Origin: Spirosoma oryzicola | GTDB taxonomy: Bacteria; Bacteroidota; Bacteroidia; Cytophagales; Spirosomataceae | NCBI RefSeq assembly: GCF_021233055.1 | Contig: NZ_CP089538.1 | Coordinates: 1,097,501-1,161,500 of the forward strand | DNA: 64,000 nt | Direction of reading: 5' to 3' | Shown here: positions 53,297 to 62,882 of the stretch, one piece after another | Numbering within the stretch: position 1 is the stretch's first letter | Layout: each line of letters starts with the position of its first letter | Notes under the pieces: generated by a model | Database searches by the model: none | What the model saw: the letters and a program-made list of their open reading frames with translations, nothing else | What the model was told of the DNA's origin: nothing | Position numbers and translations under genes: made by a program

Positions 53297-53628
53297 TTTT
53301 CCAGGCACACAGGTTGTTGGACGGTGTTAAGTGCTCCACAAACAATACGGGTCTTGGTCGTAGCTATAGTCGGTAATGGTAATTTACTTATAAGTAAGAT
53401 ACTGAGTTTTATAAATTATATCATTAATTATTTTAAACTTTCCTATAAAAACAGAATATAATTTTACCTATAAAAGCTTTTATATTAGATTAGCTTCGAA
53501 TCTATTTTAACGCCAATACAATTGAACTGTTTACGGAACGTGACTTTGCCGATGCGCAGAAACCAGCCGTGTAGTGCCTACTTGTGAGCGTTTTAGCCAC
53601 TTCTAACCTATCTAACTCTTTAGTAACA
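53297..53628. other. A+T-rich promoter region of the first SusC gene
   Basis: No gene is seen. TGACTTTG at 53541-53548 resembles a -7 element, but its -33 partner is not clear. The in-frame GTG at 53584 is rejected as the start in favour of the ATG at 53629. Confidence 0.5.
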
Positions 53629-56600
53629 ATGAGAGAATTTTTTACGCGATGCTGTCTGGTCGCCTGTTTGCTACTTAGTGTAGCGGGCTATGCGCAGGAC
53701 AAAATGTTGAAAGGACGGGTACTGTCCAAGGCGGATGGGACTGGTTTGCCGGGCGCAAACGTACTAATAAAAGGTACCGACCGGGGTAGCACAACGAATG
53801 CCGATGGTGAATTTACAATGAATGCGTCTGCCGATGCGATTCTGGTCGTCTCGTACATTGGTTATAAGCCAACGGAAGTAGCAGTTGGCTCGAAATCATC
53901 GGTTGACATCACGCTGGAAGAAGACGCGTCAAACCTGAACGAAGTGGTCGTTACCGCATTGGGCATTACGCGGGAAAAGAAAGCCTTGGGTTATTCTGTA
54001 CAAGAAGTAGGTGGCAAACAGTTGACACAGGCACGGGCTACGAACTTTGTCAATGCACTGTCGGGTAAGATTGCCGGCGTGCAGGTTACGGGATCGAATG
54101 GAGCACCGGGCTCCTCATCACGCGTTCTGATCCGTGGTGCAAGCTCGATCGGTAGCAACAACCAGCCGCTTTTTGTGGTGGACGGTGTACCCATTGACAA
54201 CAGCAACATCGGTTCGGGAACGGGTGTTGACTACGGGAATGCGGCCGCGTCGATCAACCCCGACGATATTGATAATGTGAGCGTACTGAAAGGACCGAGC
54301 GCAGCTGCGCTTTACGGGTCTCGCGGGGCCAACGGTGTTATTCTGATCACCACCAAAAGCGGACGAGGCAGCAAAGGCATCGGGGTTTCGGTCAACACCA
54401 ATACGGCGTTTGACAGCCCATTCCGGCAACCCGAATGGCAGAACGAATACGGTCAGGGAAATAAAGGACTCTTTTCATTCGTCGATGGAACCGGTAAAGG
54501 CGTCAACGATGGTGTGGATGAAAGCTGGGGTCCCAAACTGGACGGTCGCCTGCTGCCACAGTTCGATTCGCCTATTGCCGCCGACGGTACCCGCACGCCA
54601 ACCCCCTGGGTGGCTCATCCCGACAACGTAAACCAGTTTTTCCGGACGGGACGCACCCTGACCAATAATATTTCGGTGATGGGCGCGAACGAGAAAGGTG
54701 ATTTCCGCGTGTCGTTCACCGATCTGAACCAATCGGGTATTCTGCCTAACACTGATTACAAAAGACGCACGGTTTCGATCAATGCCGGTTGGAATCTGAC
54801 GCCAAAGCTGAGCATTCGGGCAACGGGTAATTACGTGCGTGACGGAAGCGATAACCGCACCAACTGGGGATTGTACTTTATCTGGTTCGGTCGTCAGGTA
54901 GATATGGAGAAACTGCAAAACTACCAGGCTCCAAATAGCATCTATCAATACAACTGGAACTACAACTACTGGGCTAATCCGTATTATTTCCTCAACCTGA
55001 GCACCCGCGCCAACGACAAAGACCGGCTCTACGGCAATATGTCAGCTACGTACAAATTTACACCCTGGCTGACGCTGACCGCCCGCACTGGTACGGACGT
55101 GTACGAAGATCGACGTAAGACGAAAAATGCGGCTCGCATCGACAACCTCAATGGTGCCAAGCAGTTCGACAGTTACAACGAAGAACAGATTTTCCTTCGC
55201 GAATCGAACTCGGACTTCCTGCTGAATGCGACGCACAAATTTGGTGAGTTCGACGTAACGGCTAACATCGGCGGTAACCACCGCTACAACTACGCGCAAC
55301 GCAATTACATGGGCGCTACGGAACTTGCTATCCCGCGCGTGTGGAACCTGGGTAACTCCCGGCAGGCTAAAGTTGCGGAAAACTCCTACACCGAAAAGAC
55401 CGTCAACAGCCTTTATGCTTCGGCTAACATCGGTTTCCGTAATTACCTGTTCGTCGATCTGACCGCCCGCAATGACTGGTCGAGCGCTCTGCCTGCCAGC
55501 AATCGGTCGTACTTCTACCCGTCGGCGGCTGTAAGTGCGATCTTAACAGACATCTTTAATGTAAGCTCACCGGTGCTGTCCTTCGCCAAAGTTCGGGCGG
55601 GTGTTGCGCGGGTTGGTAACGATACCGATCCGTACCGCCTGATTCAGTCGTATCGGTACGAAAATCCCTGGGGATCAACGCCTTCGCTGTCAGAGAACAA
55701 CGCGATGCTGAATGCTACGCTGAAACCGGAGCTGACGAACTCATACGAAATTGGTGCTGAAGTAAAACTCTGGAACAACCGCGTTGGGCTGGACGTGACC
55801 TACTACGACAAGGTATCGTTCAACCAGATTCTGGACGTAAACGTATCACAGGCATCGGGCTTTAACTCGAAGTTGTTGAACGCCGGGAAATTGCAGAACC
55901 GGGGCGTTGAGGTTCAACTGAGCGCAACACCAGTTAAAGCGGGCGCTTTCCAATGGGACGTTATGCTAAACTGGGCGCAGAACCGCAACAAAGTGCTTGA
56001 ACTGGCCGAGGGTCTGACGACTTACCAGTTAAATACGTCGTACAACCCATTGACGCAGGTTACGTCAACCAACTCGTTCCGGGGCATGTCGGTCGAAGCG
56101 CGGGTTGGTCAGCCATACGGTACGTTCTTCGGGCAAGGGTTCCTGCGTGATCCGTCGGGCAACATCATCTACGACAAAAGCGGTTATCCGCAGCTGGACC
56201 CAACGCGTCGGATTCTGGGCAACTTCACCCCAAAATGGATCGGTGGTTTGCAGAATACATTCAGCTACAAGCGGCTTTCGCTGAGCACGCTTATCGACAT
56301 GCGGCACGGTGGCGACATCTTCTCGCAAACGGTCAATATCGGTCGCTACACGGGAGTGTTGAAAGAAACAACGATCGGTCGTGAGGATGGTATTGTCGGT
56401 CAGGGTGTAGTCAACACCGGAACCACCGACAACCCGGTTTACACGCCAAACACAACGCGGATCTCGTCGGAAGAATGGCATAAGAAATACTACTCACTGA
56501 CAAACAACGAAGCAACTATTTTCGACGGAAGCTTTGTCAAACTGCGGGAAGTGAAACTGACGTACATGCTACCCGGTAAAGTGTTTAACCGACTGCCCTT

Positions 56601-56772
56601 CCGCGACATTGCCATTTCGGTAGTCGGTCGCAACCTGGCTTTGCTGCAAAGCAACGTTCCGCACATCGACCCCGAAACCAGCTACTACAACGATGGTAAC
56701 CTGCAAGGAATCGAGAACGGTCAGATTCCAACTACCCGGACCGTCGGCTTCAACATCAATTTCAATCTGTAA
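53629..56772 (+). CDS. SusC/RagA family TonB-linked outer-membrane receptor
   Basis: This 1047-residue outer-membrane transporter starts at the ATG at 53629, directly giving a signal peptide (about 1-23, ending GYAQ). A CarboxypepD_reg-like domain (about 25-105; LKGRVLSKADGTGLPGANV, GYKPTEV) is followed by the SusC plug (about 115-235; ALGITREKKALGYSVQ, LSGKIAGVQVTGSNGAPGSS, RGASSIGSNNQPLFVVDGVP) and a long beta-barrel ending in NINFNL. It imports oligomers with TonB energy together with the SusD lipoprotein that follows 80 bases later. The nutrient is unknown; the adjacent dipeptidase hints at peptides. Confidence 0.95.
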   Translation: MREFFTRCCLVACLLLSVAGYAQDKMLKGRVLSKADGTGLPGANVLIKGTDRGSTTNADGEFTMNASADAILVVSYIGYKPTEVAVGSKSSVDITLEEDASNLNEVVVTALGITREKKALGYSVQEVGGKQLTQARATNFVNALSGKIAGVQVTGSNGAPGSSSRVLIRGASSIGSNNQPLFVVDGVPIDNSNIGSGTGVDYGNAAASINPDDIDNVSVLKGPSAAALYGSRGANGVILITTKSGRGSKGIGVSVNTNTAFDSPFRQPEWQNEYGQGNKGLFSFVDGTGKGVNDGVDESWGPKLDGRLLPQFDSPIAADGTRTPTPWVAHPDNVNQFFRTGRTLTNNISVMGANEKGDFRVSFTDLNQSGILPNTDYKRRTVSINAGWNLTPKLSIRATGNYVRDGSDNRTNWGLYFIWFGRQVDMEKLQNYQAPNSIYQYNWNYNYWANPYYFLNLSTRANDKDRLYGNMSATYKFTPWLTLTARTGTDVYEDRRKTKNAARIDNLNGAKQFDSYNEEQIFLRESNSDFLLNATHKFGEFDVTANIGGNHRYNYAQRNYMGATELAIPRVWNLGNSRQAKVAENSYTEKTVNSLYASANIGFRNYLFVDLTARNDWSSALPASNRSYFYPSAAVSAILTDIFNVSSPVLSFAKVRAGVARVGNDTDPYRLIQSYRYENPWGSTPSLSENNAMLNATLKPELTNSYEIGAEVKLWNNRVGLDVTYYDKVSFNQILDVNVSQASGFNSKLLNAGKLQNRGVEVQLSATPVKAGAFQWDVMLNWAQNRNKVLELAEGLTTYQLNTSYNPLTQVTSTNSFRGMSVEARVGQPYGTFFGQGFLRDPSGNIIYDKSGYPQLDPTRRILGNFTPKWIGGLQNTFSYKRLSLSTLIDMRHGGDIFSQTVNIGRYTGVLKETTIGREDGIVGQGVVNTGTTDNPVYTPNTTRISSEEWHKKYYSLTNNEATIFDGSFVKLREVKLTYMLPGKVFNRLPFRDIAISVVGRNLALLQSNVPHIDPETSYYNDGNLQGIENGQIPTTRTVGFNINFNL

Positions 56773-56852
56773 ACGAGTTTTGGGTTCGGCGTTCCATCCT
56801 CACTTTGGGTATTGAGAAGGCCGTACCCAAAACTGAAAATCATACTCGTTTC

Positions 56853-58316
56853 ATGAAACGCATTTTTCATTCCTTACGATATAAAGCATTGCTGGCCGCT
56901 CTTATGTTGGGTACTGCGGCCTGCACCGGTGAGTTTGATACCATCAACACCAATCCCAACTCGCCCACGGTTGGCACTGCCGACCTGTTTTTGCCACACG
57001 GTATTCAGAGCGCGGTCGATGCCTACTGGGGTGGTTCGCTGGGTATGGATGTGGGTGATCTTATTTCGCAGTACTGGGCCCGTATTCAATACACTGACGC
57101 TGACCAGTACACCATCACCAATGATGTGTACGGAACCGCGTCGTGGCAGGTTTTCTTTATCGAATCACAGGCCGATTTTCAACGGATTTATAAACTCGGC
57201 GTTGATGGGAATAACCCGAATTATCAGGCCGTGGCGATCATCATGCGGTCCTGGGTGTTTTCGGTGCTGACGGATATCTACGGCGATATTCCGTACAAAG
57301 ACGCGATCAAAGGGCTGGAAGGAACATTACAGCCTAAATACGATGCGCAAAAAGATGTTTATGCAGGGTTGGTGGCCGAGTTGAAAGTAGCCAATGATAT
57401 GATCGTGCTCAATGACAATAGCAAAGCCATTGCGGGCGATATTCTGCTCAATAACAACCTGACGCGCTGGAAGAAATTCGCCAATACCCTGAGCCTGCGT
57501 CTGCTCAACCGGATGATCAACAAAGCCGATGCGCCCATTGATGTAAAATCGGAAATCAACCGGATTCTGGGCGACCCAACCAAATACCCGGTCTTGACGT
57601 CCAACGCCGATAACGTGCAGCTGAACTACCTCGACGCGACAAATAACAACAACCCGATCAACCAGAATCGGAAAACGCGCGACGATCACCGGGTTAGTGC
57701 CACGCTGGTGAACAAGCTCAAGGCGTTAAGCGATGCGCGGTTAGCCGTGTATGCTAACGCTCCTGCCGACGGTGGCGACTACAAAGGTGTGCCAAACGGC
57801 TTGTCCAACGCAGACGCTAACGCGCTAGGCTTATCGAAAACCTCGAAGGTGGGTAACTTTTTCGTATCGCCAACCGCGCCGGGGGTTATTGTGAGCTACG
57901 CCGATCTGCTGTTTACCAAAGCTGAACTAGCTTACAAAGGAATCACAGCCGCTGGCGACGTCGCAACGAACTACACCAATGGTATCACGGCTTCGCACAG
58001 CCAGTACGGGCTTACGGTTGCCCCTGCTTACCTGACCGCCAACGCGTTGAAATCGGGCGCGGATGGGTACACGCAGATTATGGAGCAGAAGTGGATCGCC
58101 TTGTACGGACAGGGGCTGGAAGCCTGGACCGAGTTCCGTCGGACGGGCCTGCCAGCTTTGCAACCTGCGGTGATCAACACCAACGGCGGAATCATCCCGA
58201 CCCGTTTGCCGTATCCCGGCTCTGAAGAATCGTTGAACGCGACAAATTTCAACGAAGCGCTCACTCGCCAGGGTGGAAAGAACGATATGAAACTCAAACT
58301 CTGGTTCGCCAAATAA
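56853..58316 (+). CDS. SusD/RagB family (SusD-like type 2) nutrient-binding lipoprotein
   Basis: This 487-residue protein is set to start at the ATG at 56853, where it gives a signal peptide with a lipobox (LGTAAC). The body shows SusD-like helical repeats: DQYTITNDVYGTASW near the start and YTQIMEQKWIALYGQGLEAW (TPR-like) near the end. The YTQIMEQKW region favours the SusD-like 2 family. It caps the SusC barrel at the cell surface and captures the ligand. It belongs to the unit with the SusC gene before it. Confidence 0.92.
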   Translation: MKRIFHSLRYKALLAALMLGTAACTGEFDTINTNPNSPTVGTADLFLPHGIQSAVDAYWGGSLGMDVGDLISQYWARIQYTDADQYTITNDVYGTASWQVFFIESQADFQRIYKLGVDGNNPNYQAVAIIMRSWVFSVLTDIYGDIPYKDAIKGLEGTLQPKYDAQKDVYAGLVAELKVANDMIVLNDNSKAIAGDILLNNNLTRWKKFANTLSLRLLNRMINKADAPIDVKSEINRILGDPTKYPVLTSNADNVQLNYLDATNNNNPINQNRKTRDDHRVSATLVNKLKALSDARLAVYANAPADGGDYKGVPNGLSNADANALGLSKTSKVGNFFVSPTAPGVIVSYADLLFTKAELAYKGITAAGDVATNYTNGITASHSQYGLTVAPAYLTANALKSGADGYTQIMEQKWIALYGQGLEAWTEFRRTGLPALQPAVINTNGGIIPTRLPYPGSEESLNATNFNEALTRQGGKNDMKLKLWFAK

Positions 58317-58320
58317 TACC

Positions 58321-58400
58321 GTAACGTGGACATCCTGTCCGCCTAGTCGGGGGCTGACAAAATAACGTCTCTAACCAGGCGGATAGGATTTCTGCGTTAC
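58321..58400. repeat. Imperfect hairpin between SusD and dipeptidase genes
   Basis: Segments 58321-58344 and 58377-58400 pair at 20 of 24 positions, with a 32-base loop. No T-run follows. It may be a processing signal or attenuator between the two genes. Confidence 0.55.
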
Positions 58401-58409
58401 CCTTCCTCT

Positions 58410-59681
58410 ATGAAAAACCGTATTGCTACTCCCTTGCTGGCTTGCCTGGCTGTTACCGTCTTTTCTGCGTCGGCGCAGGACGACAAGGCGCTGATTAAAA
58501 AAGCGCATAAGATTCACGAAAAAGCGTTTACCGTCGATACCCACGCTGATACGCCTATGCTGCTGTCGCGCGGTGGCTTCGACGTAACCAAAGACAACGA
58601 TCCCCGCACGACCAATAGTAAGATCGATTATCCTCGGATGAGACGCGGTGGATTAGATGCGATCTTCTGGGCGGTGTATCTGGGACAGGGGCCACGCACC
58701 CCCGAAGGACACGAAACGGCGAAAAATAAAGCATTGGCTATTTTCGACGCTGTTAACACGACGCTGAAAAATACAGCTTCGGAAGCCGCTTTGGCGACAA
58801 CGCCAGAAGAAGCGTTTCAGATCGGAAAAACGGGGAAGCGGGTCATTTTCATCGGTGTCGAAAACGGTTACCCGATGGGGCATGACATTACGATGCTCAA
58901 ACAGTTTTACGACAAAGGTGCCCGCTATATGACGCTTTGCCATTCGAGCAACAACGATATCTGCGACTCATCGACCGACCCGAAAGGAGCCGAATATCAG
59001 GGCTTGAGTCCACTAGGAGAGCAGGTCGTGGCGGAAATGAACCGACTGGGTATGATGATCGACGTGTCGCACGTGTCGGATTCGACGTTCTACGATGTGG
59101 TTCGTTTATCGAAAGTGCCCATCATTGCGTCGCATTCGGGAGCGAAAGCGATCTGCGATCATCCGCGTAACCTAACGGACGATATGCTCAAAGCGCTGGC
59201 CAAAAACGGCGGTGTCGTGCAGCTAAATCTGTTGAGCGATTACGTGAAAACGATTCCGGCCAGCCCAGAGCGTGAAGCTGCGCAGAAAGCCATGATGGAC
59301 AAATGGGGCGTCAAGGACCGTCGGGCAATGATGGCGGCCATGAGCAAGTTGTCGGAAGACGATCAGAAGAAGCTGCGCGAGGAATTTATGGATATCAACA
59401 AGAAATATCCGGTACAACTGGCGACGGTGAAAGATGCTGTGGATCACATCGACCATATCGTCAAACTAATCGGTATCGATCACGTAGGCATGGGTGCTGA
59501 CTTCGACGGGGGCGGTGCATTGGCCGACTGCTTCGACGTGAGCCAGTACGAAAATTTCACGGTTGAATTTGTCCGCCGGGGGTATTCGAAGAAAGACATC
59601 GAAAAAATCTGGAGCGGTAATTTCTTCCGGGTGATGAAAGCGGTTGACAAAGGCAAATCCATGGAAGTTGCCAGCAAGTAA
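58410..59681 (+). CDS. M19 family membrane dipeptidase, secreted
   Basis: This 423-residue protein has a signal peptide (about 1-22, ending SASAQ) and an M19 (renal dipeptidase type) amidohydrolase fold. Zinc-ligand motifs are the HxD at His45/Asp47 (VDTHADTP), the Glu of GVENG (about residue 151), and the later histidines in DVSHVSD and ASHSGAKA. DHVGMGADFDGG near the end is also characteristic. It hydrolyses dipeptides, in some relatives D-containing ones, in the periplasm. It follows the SusCD pair by 93 bases, so it probably digests what that pair imports. Confidence 0.93.
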   Translation: MKNRIATPLLACLAVTVFSASAQDDKALIKKAHKIHEKAFTVDTHADTPMLLSRGGFDVTKDNDPRTTNSKIDYPRMRRGGLDAIFWAVYLGQGPRTPEGHETAKNKALAIFDAVNTTLKNTASEAALATTPEEAFQIGKTGKRVIFIGVENGYPMGHDITMLKQFYDKGARYMTLCHSSNNDICDSSTDPKGAEYQGLSPLGEQVVAEMNRLGMMIDVSHVSDSTFYDVVRLSKVPIIASHSGAKAICDHPRNLTDDMLKALAKNGGVVQLNLLSDYVKTIPASPEREAAQKAMMDKWGVKDRRAMMAAMSKLSEDDQKKLREEFMDINKKYPVQLATVKDAVDHIDHIVKLIGIDHVGMGADFDGGGALADCFDVSQYENFTVEFVRRGYSKKDIEKIWSGNFFRVMKAVDKGKSMEVASK

Positions 59682-59694
59682 TTCTAATTACAGT

Positions 59695-59750
59695 TTCCCC
59701 AAAAGCAGTGGGGGCAGGTTCTCAAACCTGCCCCCACTGCTTTTGGGGAA
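59695..59750. terminator. Perfect 26-bp bidirectional hairpin
   Basis: Arms 59695-59720 and 59725-59750 are exact complements with a 4-base loop (CTCA). It lies between the dipeptidase gene and the convergent sulfatase gene and would terminate both. No long T-run follows, so stem strength would have to do the work. Confidence 0.8.
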
Positions 59751-59764
59751 TTACGCTTTTATGA

Positions 59765-61213
59765 TCAATTAGTTACTTGCCCCGGCTCGCGTACGTTGGC
59801 ACCTGTTCGCTGCTGAATGTCATCGCCCAGATCGGTGCGGGCTTCTTCGGCGATTTTTTCCAGCTTGGCGACGATTTCAGGATGCTGTTCCAGCACATCA
59901 TAGCGCTCGCTCGGGTCGCGTCGAAGATCATACAGTGCCTTTGGAAATTCGTGCGTTTCGGTACTCGGACCCGGCTTGCCATTTTGTCCCGGCAGGAATC
60001 CTTCGTACGTACGGCCCGGATGCCCAAACACCAGTTTCCAGTCGCCCTGCCGAACGGCTTCCAGACTGTTCTTGCGGTAGTAATAATAAAAATGGTCGCG
60101 GGGTGTTACCGTTTCGTCACCTTTCAGCAGCGCCAGCCAATCGACACCGTCAATCCGTTGTTTGGGTAAGCGGGCACCGCAGATTTTGGCGACTGTCGGC
60201 AGGATGTCCATTGTCGTCAGCAGTTTGTTACTGACGCGACCCGCAGGCACCACGCCCGGCCAGCGCACCAGACATGGCACGCGGTGACCGCCTTCGAACG
60301 ACGTGCCTTTGCCTTCGCGGAAACCACCCGCCGAACCCGCGTGGTCACCGTAGTTCAGCCAGGGGCCGTTGTCACTGATGAAAATAACGAGCGTGTTTTT
60401 GTCCAAGCCCTGTTGTTTCAGCTCCCCCAAAATCTGTCCAATCGACCAGTCGAGTTCGGTCATTACATCGCCGAAAAGACCGCGCGCGGTTTTACCTTTA
60501 AACTTATCCGAAACCGCCAGCGGAACGTGCGGTAGGGGATGAGGAACGTACAGGAAAAACGGGTCTTTCTTGTGCTTCCGAATAAACGAAACGGCTTTCT
60601 CCGTCACGGTCGATGTGATGTGACTGGCATCGTCCAGATTCTTGATTTCCCCTTTCGGCTCATTCCCCTCGATCCAGTGCAGCGGAGGAAACTTGACTGT
60701 AGGATGCTGCGGCCACATATCGTGCGAGTACGGCACACCGTAGTATTCGTCAAAGCCTTGCTGTAGGGGCAAAAACGCCTGCTTATCGCCCAGATGCCAT
60801 TTGCCAAAGATGCCAGTCGCGTAGCCTTTCTCTTTCAGTAAATCCGCCAGCGTTTCTTCATTTGGGTTCAAACCAATGGGTGAATTTGGTCCTAACGCAC
60901 CTGAAATACCTAATCGGTTCGGGTAACAGCCCGTCATCAAAGCCGCCCGCGATGCGCTACAAACGGCCTGAGCCACCAAAAAATTGGTGAAGCGTGAACC
61001 GTCAGCAGCCAGACGATCCAGGTTCGGTGTCGTGTAGTCGAGCGCGCCCGTAACCGACAGATCGCCATAACCCATATCGTCCATGAAAAACAGTACGACG
61101 TTGGGCGTTGCCGGAGCCGGTTTTTCAACCCAGGCCGTAATCAGCAGGCCGGTACTAATCAGGGCAAACGTGCTTAGGAGCAGATGCGATAATCGTTGCG
61201 GTAATAGAGTCAT
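59765..61213 (-). CDS. Type I (S1) sulfatase, exported
   Basis: This 482-residue formylglycine-dependent sulfatase has an N-terminal hydrophobic export segment (about 8-28). It shows the metal-binding DD at 45-46 (FFMDDMGYGD) and the catalytic CSASR at 85-89, with Cys85 to be converted to formylglycine, followed by AALMTG. The family motif GKWHLG and the later ISDNGPW are also present. It removes sulfate esters from a sugar or aryl substrate in the periplasm. It is the last gene of a SusC-SusD-sulfatase operon on the minus strand, 43 bases after SusD. Confidence 0.94.
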   Translation of the reverse strand: MTLLPQRLSHLLLSTFALISTGLLITAWVEKPAPATPNVVLFFMDDMGYGDLSVTGALDYTTPNLDRLAADGSRFTNFLVAQAVCSASRAALMTGCYPNRLGISGALGPNSPIGLNPNEETLADLLKEKGYATGIFGKWHLGDKQAFLPLQQGFDEYYGVPYSHDMWPQHPTVKFPPLHWIEGNEPKGEIKNLDDASHITSTVTEKAVSFIRKHKKDPFFLYVPHPLPHVPLAVSDKFKGKTARGLFGDVMTELDWSIGQILGELKQQGLDKNTLVIFISDNGPWLNYGDHAGSAGGFREGKGTSFEGGHRVPCLVRWPGVVPAGRVSNKLLTTMDILPTVAKICGARLPKQRIDGVDWLALLKGDETVTPRDHFYYYYRKNSLEAVRQGDWKLVFGHPGRTYEGFLPGQNGKPGPSTETHEFPKALYDLRRDPSERYDVLEQHPEIVAKLEKIAEEARTDLGDDIQQRTGANVREPGQVTN

Positions 61214-61256
61214 AGAGGATGGTTTACTACTAAAAGTGGTTGTGGGCTGTTCGTTA

Positions 61257-62852
61257 CTACCAGCCGGGGTTTTGGGTAAGCGTTGGTGTCAGATAGCGTT
61301 CCCGTTGCGGAATCGGCCAAAGGTAATGCCGCGACTTGTCAAATGTTCGGTTAATACCCACGACCTGCACCGTCGCTAAGTCGCCGGTAGCGGTTTTGTA
61401 GGTGATGCCGTAAACCGGTCCTGGCAATACGGTTTCGGCTAGTTTCCACCGGCGAATATCAAAGAGTCGCTGCCCTTCGAAAGCAAGCTCGACCGTCCGC
61501 TCCCGGCGAACAATAGTGCGCAACTCAGCCTGGCTAACCGTGCTGCTGATCGACGGTTGTTTGACATCGGTACGGCTATTGCGGACGGCATTGATGGCGG
61601 CAAAGACACTCGCGTCAATCTGGTTGAGTTCGATTTTTGCTTCGGCGTAGGTCAGCAGAATTTCGGCGTAGCGCAGCAGAATGATGTTTATGCCGTTGTT
61701 GGTTGGATTGGCGTAATCCTCCGCGTTGACGTACTTCTTGATGTTAAACCCCGTTGTCGAAGCGATGTAGGTGTTCCCCACGGCGTCGGCTGTTCCGCTA
61801 TTCGGCTCTGGTCGGAAGGTAATACCGCTGGGGAGCGGATCGCCGGTCAGAAAAACGGAAAATTTAAGCCGGGGGTCGCGGTTGGCGTAGGGAGTGGCCG
61901 GATCGTAACCGCTGGTAGCGTCGGTGATCAGCTTACCCGCCGTTGTCTCGTACATATCGACCAGCGCCTTTGTCGGTACGTAGGTGCTTGTTGCACTTTT
62001 CTGACTGTAAGGCGCGAGCAGGTTAAAAACGATATCGGGGTACGTATCCTTGATAAACTGCCGGTCCAGGAGCACTTCTTTATTGTTTTCGGCTGCGTAG
62101 GTAAACAGCTTTTCGTACGAATCATTCAAGCCGTAAACGCCAAGCTTCATCACCTGATCGGCAGCTGTGGCCGCTTGCTGGTACCGACCCGCCAGCAAAT
62201 TGGCCCGCGCCTGTAAACCGACAGCGGCACCTTTCGTGATTCGTCCTTTGTCGGCAGCCGTGTACGTTGTCGGCAATAGGGCAGCGGCCTCGCTTAGTTC
62301 TTTGTCTACAAAATCCCAGACCTGCGCAATCGGAGCGCGCGTTAATTTCAGACTTTCGTCCAGCGAGATAGGCGTAGTGATCAGCGGTACATCGCCAAAC
62401 AAAGCGGCTAGTTTCAGGTACTGATACGCACGCAGCGCTCTGGCTTCGCCTTTAAACTGGCTGATCAACGTCGGGTTGGACGACGCAACCTTATCGACAT
62501 TCTGCAAAAAGTAATTGCACGCCCGAACGCCCTTGTACGCCTTTACCCATTCGCCGTACACCTTTGAACTGGTTGCGTCGTACTGACCGAGTTCGATGTA
62601 CGCCTGCACGTCGAAGGGTTGGTTCGTATGGGCAATATCCGTCAAGGCGTCCCAGCTGATGATGTTGGTGCTGTCGAGGTCCGTGTACAGCGAATTGACC
62701 GCCAGCCGGGCGTCGTTTTCGGTTTTCCAGAACAAATTCTCGGATAGTCGGTCGTTCGGAACGGTATCCAACAAATCCCGGTCGCAGGAGGAAAGTGTAA
62801 GGCCAATCGCAAGCGATAGGAGTAAGACTAAACTAGAGCGGATTGATTTCAT
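61257..62852 (-). CDS. SusD/RagB family nutrient-binding lipoprotein
   Basis: This 531-residue protein starts at MKSIRSSLVLLL; an in-frame TTG 18 bases upstream is disregarded. A lipobox-like LTLSSC makes it a surface lipoprotein. SusD/RagB features are DLLDTVPNDRLSENLFW at the N-terminus, ALRAYQYLKLAALFGDVP in the middle, and RRERTVELAFEGQRLFDIRRW near the C-terminus. It pairs with the SusC protein whose gene ends 30 bases upstream. Confidence 0.95.
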   Translation of the reverse strand: MKSIRSSLVLLLSLAIGLTLSSCDRDLLDTVPNDRLSENLFWKTENDARLAVNSLYTDLDSTNIISWDALTDIAHTNQPFDVQAYIELGQYDATSSKVYGEWVKAYKGVRACNYFLQNVDKVASSNPTLISQFKGEARALRAYQYLKLAALFGDVPLITTPISLDESLKLTRAPIAQVWDFVDKELSEAAALLPTTYTAADKGRITKGAAVGLQARANLLAGRYQQAATAADQVMKLGVYGLNDSYEKLFTYAAENNKEVLLDRQFIKDTYPDIVFNLLAPYSQKSATSTYVPTKALVDMYETTAGKLITDATSGYDPATPYANRDPRLKFSVFLTGDPLPSGITFRPEPNSGTADAVGNTYIASTTGFNIKKYVNAEDYANPTNNGINIILLRYAEILLTYAEAKIELNQIDASVFAAINAVRNSRTDVKQPSISSTVSQAELRTIVRRERTVELAFEGQRLFDIRRWKLAETVLPGPVYGITYKTATGDLATVQVVGINRTFDKSRHYLWPIPQRERYLTPTLTQNPGW

Positions 62853-62882
62853 GAAATTTCTGTAAGCCAAAAGGGGTGGCGG

